From assembly GCA_949775045.1 (NCBI GenBank), contig OX459103.1, positions 6,319,541 through 6,383,540 of the forward strand: a stretch of 64,000 nt of DNA. Reading direction: 5' to 3'. Position numbers and translations under genes: made by a program. Each line of letters begins with the position of its first letter. Within the stretch, counting starts at the first letter, position 1. This document shows, piece after piece, positions 56,852 to 64,000 of the stretch. This DNA comes from Metridium senile (taxonomy: Eukaryota > Cnidaria > Anthozoa > Actiniaria > Metridiidae). Below the pieces are notes generated by a model. That model was not told where the DNA came from. It was given only the letters and a program-made list of their open reading frames with translations, and searched no databases.

Positions 56852-58450
56852 TACAATGATGGTGATGGTAGTGATGATAACGATGATGGTGATAATAGTG
56901 ATGATAACGATGATGGTGATGATAGTGATGATAACGATGATAGTGATGATAACGATGATAGTGATGATAACGATGATGGTGATGATGGTGATAATGGTGA
57001 TGATAGTGATGATAACGATGATAGTGATGATAACGATGATGGTGATGATAGTGATGATAGTGATGATATAGTGATGATTGTGATGATAGTGATGATTGTG
57101 ATGATAGTGATGATAGTGATGATAGTGATGATAGTGATGATAGTGATGATAGTGATGATAGTGATGATAGTGATGATAGTGATGATAGTGATGATAGTGA
57201 TGATTGTGATGATAGTGATGATAGTGATGATAGTGATGATAGTGATGATAGTGATGATAGTGATGATAGTGATGATAGTGATGATAGTGATGATAGTGAT
57301 GATTGTGATGATAGTGATGATTGTGATGATAGTGATGATTGTGATGATAGTGACGATAGTGAAGATGGTGATGATAGTGATGATAATGATGATAGTGATG
57401 ATAGTGATGATTGTGATGATAGTGATGATTGTGATGATAGTGATGATTGTGATGATAGTGACGATAGTGAAGATGGTGATGATAGTGATGATAGTGATGA
57501 TAGTGATGATTGTGATGATAGTGATGATTGTGATGATAATGATGATAGTGATGATAGTGATGATTGTGATGATAGTGACGATAGTGACGATGGTGATGAT
57601 AGTGATGATAGTGATGATAGTGATGATAGTGATGATAGTGATGATAGTGATGATAGTGATGATAGTGATGATAGTGATGATAGTGATGATAGTGATGATT
57701 GTGATGATAGTGATGATAGTGATGATAGTGATGATAGTGATGATAGTGATGATTGTGATGATAGTGATGATTGTGATGATAATGATGATAGTGATGATAG
57801 TGATGATTGTGATGATAGTGATGATATAGTGATGATAGTGATGATAGTGATGATAGTGATGATAGTGAAGATGGTGATGATAGTGATGATTGTGATGATA
57901 GTGATGATAGTGATGATGGTGATGATAGTGATGATGGTGATGATGGTGATGATAGTGATGATAGTGATGATAGTGATGATAGTGATGATTGTGATGATAG
58001 TGATGATAGTGATGATAGTGATGATAGTGATGATTGTGATGATAGTGATGATTGTGATGATAATGATGATAGTGATGATAGTGATGATAGTGATGATTGT
58101 GATGATAGTGATGATAGTGATGATAGTGATGATAGTGATGATAGTGATGATAGTGATGATAGTGATGATAGTGATGATAGTGATGATAGTGATGATAGTG
58201 ATGATAGTGATGATAGTGATGATAGTGATGATAGTGATGATAGTGATGATAGTGATGATAGTGATGATAGTGATGATAGTGACGATAGTGATGATAGTGA
58301 CGATAGTGAAGATGGTGATGATAGTGATGATGGTGAAGATGGTGATGATAGTGATGATAGTGATGATAGTGATGATAGTGATGATAGTGATGATAGTGAA
58401 GATGGTGATGATAGTGATGATTGTGATGATAGTGATGATAGTGATAGTAA
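56852..58450. repeat. GATGATAGT nonamer satellite, 1.6 kb
   Basis: About 175 units of 9 bp with GATGATTGT, GATGATGGT and GAAGATGGT variants, in the intron between EGF exons A and B. Long frames on both strands are by-products. Confidence 0.97.
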
Positions 58451-58650
58451 TAATACATGTAGTAAGTAAAAACTATTGGGCTGTAACAGATTGAATTTTA
58501 AATATTTGCGCTCTTAGCAGAGACGTTTGTTATCCCGTTTTCCTCCCATTCGAATGTAGTGTCTTTGTAAGTGCAGAATGTAGTTTGGAGTGTGTGTGAG
58601 AGACAGCAAGCCCACATCAGCTATAGATGAAAGCCACAGCCTGCTTTAAC

Positions 58651-58906
58651 TCCCGGATAAAATTATCAGGGATGCTCGTCGGAAATTAAAAAAAAAACTA
58701 AAAGATTCCGGAAATTATATAAAAGGGCGTGGTTTTGCGGGTTTTAAACCCCTAAAAGATACCACACATAAGTAACAATACAGTGATGATAACAAAATAG
58801 TAATGGTGACATTCTAAATTTCAATTTCGGTACCCTAAAAGAGACCAAATTGTTCATTTAAACTCCTAAAAGATACGACGAGCACCCCCGATACTTTTAC
58901 CAGGGA
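58651..58906. mobile_element. MITE, GGATGCTCGTCG ends
   Basis: CCCGGATAAAATTATCAGGG at the left pairs imperfectly with the complement of GATACTTTTACCAGGGA at the right. The interior shares CCCCTAAAAGATACC repeats with 12890-13200. Confidence 0.75.
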
Positions 58907-58967
58907 GAGCTGCATGTAACTAAATGAATTGTTTATTCTATTTTCTATATTTATTAGTGCTCACTAC

Positions 58968-59078
58968 CTGTGCATTTAAGGCCATTCCAAGCAAACCCTC
59001 TTGAGCAATAACACGAAAAACAACCAATAGTATTCAGACACATGTGGCAAAGATTTGGATCTAAGCATTCATCGATAT
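58968..59078 (-). CDS. EGF-like exon A (calcium-binding type, atypical cysteines)
   Basis: A 111-nt exon, acceptor TATTCTTTAG|AT, donor TGCACAG|GTAGTG, phase 1 on both sides as is usual for modular EGF exons. It starts with the calcium-binding signature IDEC and contains CLNTIG and GFAWNGLKC. It has seven cysteines, and only two residues lie between the second and third. Canonical domains have six cysteines and longer spacing there. It belongs to an extracellular or membrane multi-EGF protein with exons B and C, in the order A-B-C on the minus strand. No earlier exon is identified to 64 kb. Confidence 0.8.
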
Positions 59079-59616
59079 CTAAAGAATACACACAAGAAAC
59101 TATTGGATTCATCTTTCGTATTATTGACTGCCATTTTGGGCTTCCTGTGGCGATATTACACAGGAAGCCCAAATGACCACTACATAAGTCACAAATGCGT
59201 GAATTAAGAATGCCTATGAAATAGTGATGCATTATGCCTATGAAATAAAATAAATTTAAAATTGATAATTTGTGATAGTTCTTAGTTAGTGACTATTATA
59301 AGTCACTACCTAGGAAAGACAAGTAAATGGTTTTTGAATGGTCACTGGTTAACAACGAAAAGATAGCAACAATTTGGATTTTATTTCCTGGTTTTAGTTT
59401 ACTTTAGTTTAGTTTGTTTACACTTACAAAAATAATACTTATAAAATATATATATTTAATTATACTTAATAAATATATATATTTTAGTCTATATCAACAC
59501 AACAACACTTTGAAAGTATACAGTCAATGTCATTAATAATAACATCGTCCACAAAACAAACATTAATAGATCGTGACACCACGTGACTTTGCTCGAAATA
59601 CTAGCATTAATAGTCT
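59079..59616. other. No further EGF exon seen
   Basis: A short inverted pair around GGGCTTCCTGTG / CACAGGAAGCCC (59136-59172). Otherwise AT-rich. Confidence 0.5.
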
Positions 59617-59725
59617 CCTTGACAGTTCCCTGCGCCATCTTGAAAGGTAGCCTGGTCTTTGCATCGAAGCGAGACGAACGTTGAGCTTGCAATGACAGAG
59701 ACACGAGAATAATTGTCCAACAAGG
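59617..59725. mobile_element. Foldback family FB-A, half copy
   Basis: CCTTGACAGTTCCCTGCGCC ... GAAGCGAGACGAACGTTGAG. Only one arm is present. Confidence 0.8.
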
Positions 59726-59980
59726 TGTTGAAAGGTTTCCATATGCTGCCTGTGATGGGATTGCTTCTCTGTCTTTTTTCTCTTGCTACCTGTACCAGGG
59801 TACCGCTTTTAACTGGTCACTTTTTCTTCCTATTACTTCCACCCCTTTTTTCCTTTTCAACCTTTTTACACCGACCCAACATGTTTTACGTCATATTGTC
59901 ATGTATTATGGTTGAGTCTATGTATTATGTATTATTGTAATAATTATTACTACGTGTGTCGCAGTATGAAATTGTCATAA
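59726..59980. other. Nothing identified
   Basis: T/C-rich then AT-rich, no coding support. Confidence 0.4.
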
Positions 59981-61253
59981 TATCACAGTATCACAGTATC
60001 ACAGTATCACAGTATCACAGTACCACAGTACCACAGTATCACAGTATCACAGTATCACAGTATCACAGTATCACAGTATCACAGTATCACAGTATCACAG
60101 TATCACAGTATCACAGTATCACAGTATCACAGTATCACAGTATCACAGTATCACAGTATCACAGTATCACAGTATCACAGTATCACAGTATCACAGTATC
60201 ACAGTATCACAGTATCACAGTATCACAGTATCACAGTACCACAGTACCACAGTACCACAGTACCACAGTACCACAGTACCACAGTACCACAGTACCACAG
60301 TACCACAGTACCACAGTACCACAGTACCACAGTACCACAGTACCACAGTACCACAGTACCACAGTACCACAGTACCACAGTACCACAGTACCACAGTACC
60401 ACAGTACCACAGTACCACAGTACCACAGTACCACAGTATCACAGTACCAATGTACCATAGTATCACAGTACCATAGTATCACAGTACCACAGTGCCAATG
60501 TACCATAGTATCACAGTACCACAGTACCACAGTACCACAGTACCACAGTACCACAGTACCACAGTACCACAGTACCACAGTACCACAGTATCACAGCACC
60601 ACAGTATCATAGTACCACAGTACCAAAGTACCACAGTACCAAAGTACCAAAGTACCATAGTATCACAGTACCACAGTATCACAGTACCATAGTATCACAG
60701 TATCACAGTATCACAGTATCACAGTATCACAGTATCACAGTACCACAGTATCACAGTATCACAGTACCACAGCACCATAGTATCACAGTACCACAGTATC
60801 ACAGTACCACAGTACCATAGTATCACAGTGCCATAGTATCACAGTACCATAGTATCACAGTACCACAGTACCACAGTATCACTGTACCACAGTACCATAG
60901 TATCACAGTATCACAGTATCACAGTACCACGGTACCATAGTATCACAGTATCACAGTACCAAAGTACCATAGTATCATAGTACCACAGTATCACAGTACC
61001 ACAGTACCACAGTATCACAGTACCACAGTATCACAGTATCACAGTACCACAGTACCACAGTATCACAGTACCATAGTATCACAGTACCATAGTATCACAG
61101 TACCAAAGTACCATAGTATCATAGTACCACAGTACCATAGTATCACAGTATTACAGTACATCACAGTACCATAGTATCACAGTATATTGCAGTACCAAAG
61201 TACCATAGCACCATAGTATCACAGTATTACAGTACCAATCGTATCACGGTACT
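59981..61253. repeat. ACAGTATC/ACAGTACC octanucleotide satellite, 1.27 kb
   Basis: About 158 units. A TATC block (to about 60235) is followed by a pure TACC block (to about 60435), then a mixed block with TACCATAG variants. All frames are open on both strands through most of it. Confidence 0.98.
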
Positions 61254-63830
61254 GTAATGCGGGATTTGTAACAATTACAGTGTAACAGATCGCAATAGTC
61301 TTGTTTTTGTAGAGATCTAGAAAATAAAATACAGTAGAACCAAAGGTAATAGTCCTATAAATGCCATAATAATGTGTTCTACGTTTTTATAAAGAAAACA
61401 AGTCTATTTCTATGCCTATGCTGTTTTTGTGCAGTTATTTAATGCAACAATCAAACTTCATTTTACGACTTTCATTGGAGCCATTCTTGACGGTTAACAG
61501 AGTTACTCAGGCAATAAATGTATAAGTTTTAATACCAATTTATCTAGGTAAATAATTCTCTTGTGTGGTCTTTTGTGCTTATTTCCGGTAAACATGGTAA
61601 AATGGTCTTAATCTGGACACATCTATCACGATAAAGGAATGCCAAGTGTATTATGATCTGTTTTAAGATTACATAACAAAAAAAAAGGAAAATGAAATGA
61701 AAAGAAAAGACTGAAAAGTCGAGTTTTGACACTTGGATTTATATTGCTCCAGATCAACTGTATTACTGCAAGTGAACATTGCATACGAACAATCATGTAC
61801 AAAAAACATTGAATACTGAATAGTGTACTCTAAGACCAAATGGCATTGTGGGTCTGATTGATTTATAATAAATAATACATATACAGTGATTGCTGACGCA
61901 GCGAAGCGAGCCTGAGTGAGCGAGCAAGGAAGCAGTACTAATTCATGTATTAAAGCGGGCTGAATAGATAATTTTTTTGGGACCCACAATGCCTTTCGTT
62001 AACGACAATCAAGGATATGAAATAGCGTGCGCTTTTGATGCGAGTTGTATATCAAAATTACTGGACAACATCCTAAACTACTTGATAGAAGTCTGAAAGT
62101 GATTTAGAGCTAGCCGTGGGGAAACAAATCAAGAGAAAATTGTGCTATTGAAGAAGAACGTAAGGATATTGTAGATCAACAACTCGAGTCAAAACTAGAA
62201 ACATAAACAACTACTGGAACCCATGAAATCAATATAAAATCATTAATTGTAATTTATAATTAGTTACAAGTTGTATCTCAGTATGTCTATCAGTTTATTT
62301 AAGAAATTTATCATGTTTATATTGTGAGTGCAAATAAGTTGTTTTCAACTGTATTGTAAACCATGCATGTTGTCTTGCTTTATTCGTTTTGGGTTGTAAC
62401 AAGTTAGTTCATAGCAGTTTGCCGTTGTTTGTACCAGTGTTGTACAAAAAGTAGGTAATCTAGTTAATTAATCTAGAAAATTATGTAGCTTTTTAATTAC
62501 AAATACGAGCTCTTTGAATTTGTTTTCCATGCACAAAGCGTTCATGCAGCAATTCAGTAAAACATTCGAAATAAAATGCTGCATAACAACTCATGCACAA
62601 TATGTGCGTTTCGTTTATACAGGCATCGAAGAGCAGTCCATCTATAAACGAACTAGAAGTTTTCGTCTTTATTTTTTCTGCGAATTGCTTAGTTTTATAT
62701 AGGTCAGTTGTCTATTGAGATATTGACTGCCTCATCATTGCTGCCTCAGCATACTAAGGTTGGAAAAACGTATAGTTGGTACAAATTTTTTAAACAAAGG
62801 CTAGATAATTCCTTACCACAAAATGATTGTTGTGTTTATCTATATCATTAAAATTGATTGCATTACGATGTTGTTGTTGATTTAAAACCAAATACTATTC
62901 CAAAGCAATGTCCTAAAAAAGATGAGCCACAAAGTACAATTCATGCATGTAGACCAAATCAATACAAAATCATTGCCTGTTTTATCTCTAGTTGACTTAG
63001 TTCTCTTCTCTGCTCTCAAGCCGCGTTCCCTGTTTATATTTACTTATAATCCAAATGTAAAACGTCAGCATTTCCTACCAGTAGGTAGACTAGTATTTAC
63101 TCCCCATAATTAACTAGTACATTGTTTTGAATGGAATGCACTAAGAATAAAATAACTAATTATTATTTATGCTATTGTAAATAAGATTACATGGCCCAAA
63201 ATGCATTTCTGTCTTGCAATAATGCACTATTCAATATGCAGTACTCTGTATAACACAGATAAATTGATAAACAGAAAGGTATGGTCTGTGTTACATATTT
63301 TTGTCACTTTTATTATTACAAATAATTTTAACTTTTAATATGCCGGAATCGTGATTTTAACATTAAAACTGACGGGATGGCGGTATATCAAATAAAAACG
63401 AACGGGATAGCGGGATCAGGAAACTCCTATTGTGGACCCTCCACCACCGCTACTTTCCTGATAAGCTTTTCAGTATTTAAAGAAATATATGATCTTCAAG
63501 ATATAGATCAGATTTATCTTTTCTCCAACTTTTGATAACTTTTAGTCTCACATTTAGAGATGTCAAAGTTTGGCAATTCGAGCAATGTCTGTGAACGTTA
63601 CACTCGCTACTCCAGTGAAAACAGTTGTAATGTTGGTCTGTAAACAAACACCTTTAAATGGTTACGCCAGTATTAAAAGGCTTAGTGAAAACACAGCCAG
63701 TAACACTTTCCCTAAGCAACGGAAATTACCGATGCAATTTGACGAAAGATTTTCCCCATGTATATGTCACCTCATAACATATATTATCTGTTTGCTAACC
63801 AGATTTACCCTCCAGTTTCAAGTAGCCACC
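61254..63830. other. 2.6 kb AT-rich, no gene supported
   Basis: Two foldback remnants related to 30945-31195 lie near 61800-62000 and 63190-63250. No splice-supported exon was found. Confidence 0.45.
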
Positions 63831-64000
63831 ATGGTGAACGAATCACCTAAAAAGTCTCTTTCCATCAGAGCAAATACTGAGGGGAAAAGACTATTCCATG
63901 TGAAGAAGTCAAACACAAAATATGTTCCAGTTTCTAATTTTTCCTTTAGAATTGTTTCTTTTATTGAATTTGAGCCCGCCTTAAGTAAATATAATGGTTA
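63831..64000 (+). CDS. Start of an open frame running off the window, product unknown
   Basis: The ATG lies in GCCACCATGG, a full Kozak match, and the frame stays open for 170 nt to the window edge. It begins MVNESPKKSLSIRANTEGK, with VSNFSFRIVSFIEFEP further on. No family is recognised. It could be a first exon or a fragment of a mobile-element protein. Support is the initiation context and lack of stops only. Confidence 0.4.
   Translation, partial: MVNESPKKSLSIRANTEGKRLFHVKKSNTKYVPVSNFSFRIVSFIEFEPALSKYNG

Noticed and set aside
56744..58494. Very long open frames (up to 535 residues) of Asp/Ser, Met-Ile-Val or His-Tyr repeats
   Set aside because: They are by-products of the GATGATAGT array and are open on both strands. 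The real exon B overlaps the edge on the minus strand and is spliced.
59956..60692. Frames of SQYHSTTVPQ and VLWYCGT repeats
   Set aside because: The 8-bp satellite keeps all six frames open. No start context, splice sites or non-repetitive flank.

Overview
The window is nuclear DNA from an intron-rich, AT-rich animal genome. The coding content is metazoan (a secreted kexin/furin-type proprotein convertase and calcium-binding EGF exons). Splice junctions are GT-AG, and most of the sequence is microsatellite, minisatellite and short inverted-repeat (foldback/MITE) elements. Several element ends look like ones I associate with anthozoan cnidarians and other marine invertebrates: CTGGGAACGAGGTTG, AGGGGCGGATCCAG, CAGTGGAACCCCGTTAA and the CTGGTTTTCAC end. 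A cnidarian is my best guess, but species and phylum cannot be fixed from this sequence alone.

Genes. (1) Plus strand, 19993-25079: the last four exons (128, 65, 420 and 222 nt, phases all compatible) of a gene I do not recognise. It has an Asp-rich/Ser-Pro-rich linker and a charged helical C-terminus, and its 5' exons are not visible. (2) Minus strand, 45581-33750: a complete three-exon proprotein convertase (970 + 225 + 896 nt, 696 residues). It has a signal peptide, prodomain, S8 catalytic domain with D195, H234, N335 and S411, and a P domain carrying an unusual acidic insertion of about 70 residues. Intron 1 is 8.45 kb. (3) Minus strand, 50936-50529: a 135-residue secreted protein that is only the prodomain of such a convertase. 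It stops two residues after the expected maturation Arg and lies 4.9 kb upstream of the complete convertase on the same strand. (4) Minus strand, 59078-55950: three phase-1 EGF-type exons of one multi-EGF gene with both ends unseen. (5) Plus strand, 63831 to the window end: a short open frame in a strong Kozak context, product unknown.

Layout. 0-19 kb has no gene I can support; it is tandem duplications of 60-200 bp, simple repeats and foldback elements. 20-25 kb holds the unrecognised plus-strand gene, with an AAAC array, a 28-copy 61-bp minisatellite and a GAT array in its introns. 25-33 kb is mobile-element debris, including a 43-bp minisatellite bounded by 26-bp perfect inverted repeats. 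33.7-45.6 kb is the convertase with at least five foldback elements in its introns and one in its probable 3' UTR. 45.6-55.9 kb holds the orphan prodomain gene among satellites and a back-to-back cluster of MITEs. 55.9-59.1 kb has the EGF exons separated by ATTC and 9-bp (GATGATAGT) arrays. 59-61.3 kb is a 1.27-kb 8-bp satellite. 61.3-63.8 kb is plain AT-rich sequence.

The functional link worth testing is the convertase and the neighbouring prodomain-only protein. Convertase prodomains are chaperones and tight inhibitors of their own catalytic domains, so the small protein could act in trans on the neighbouring enzyme.
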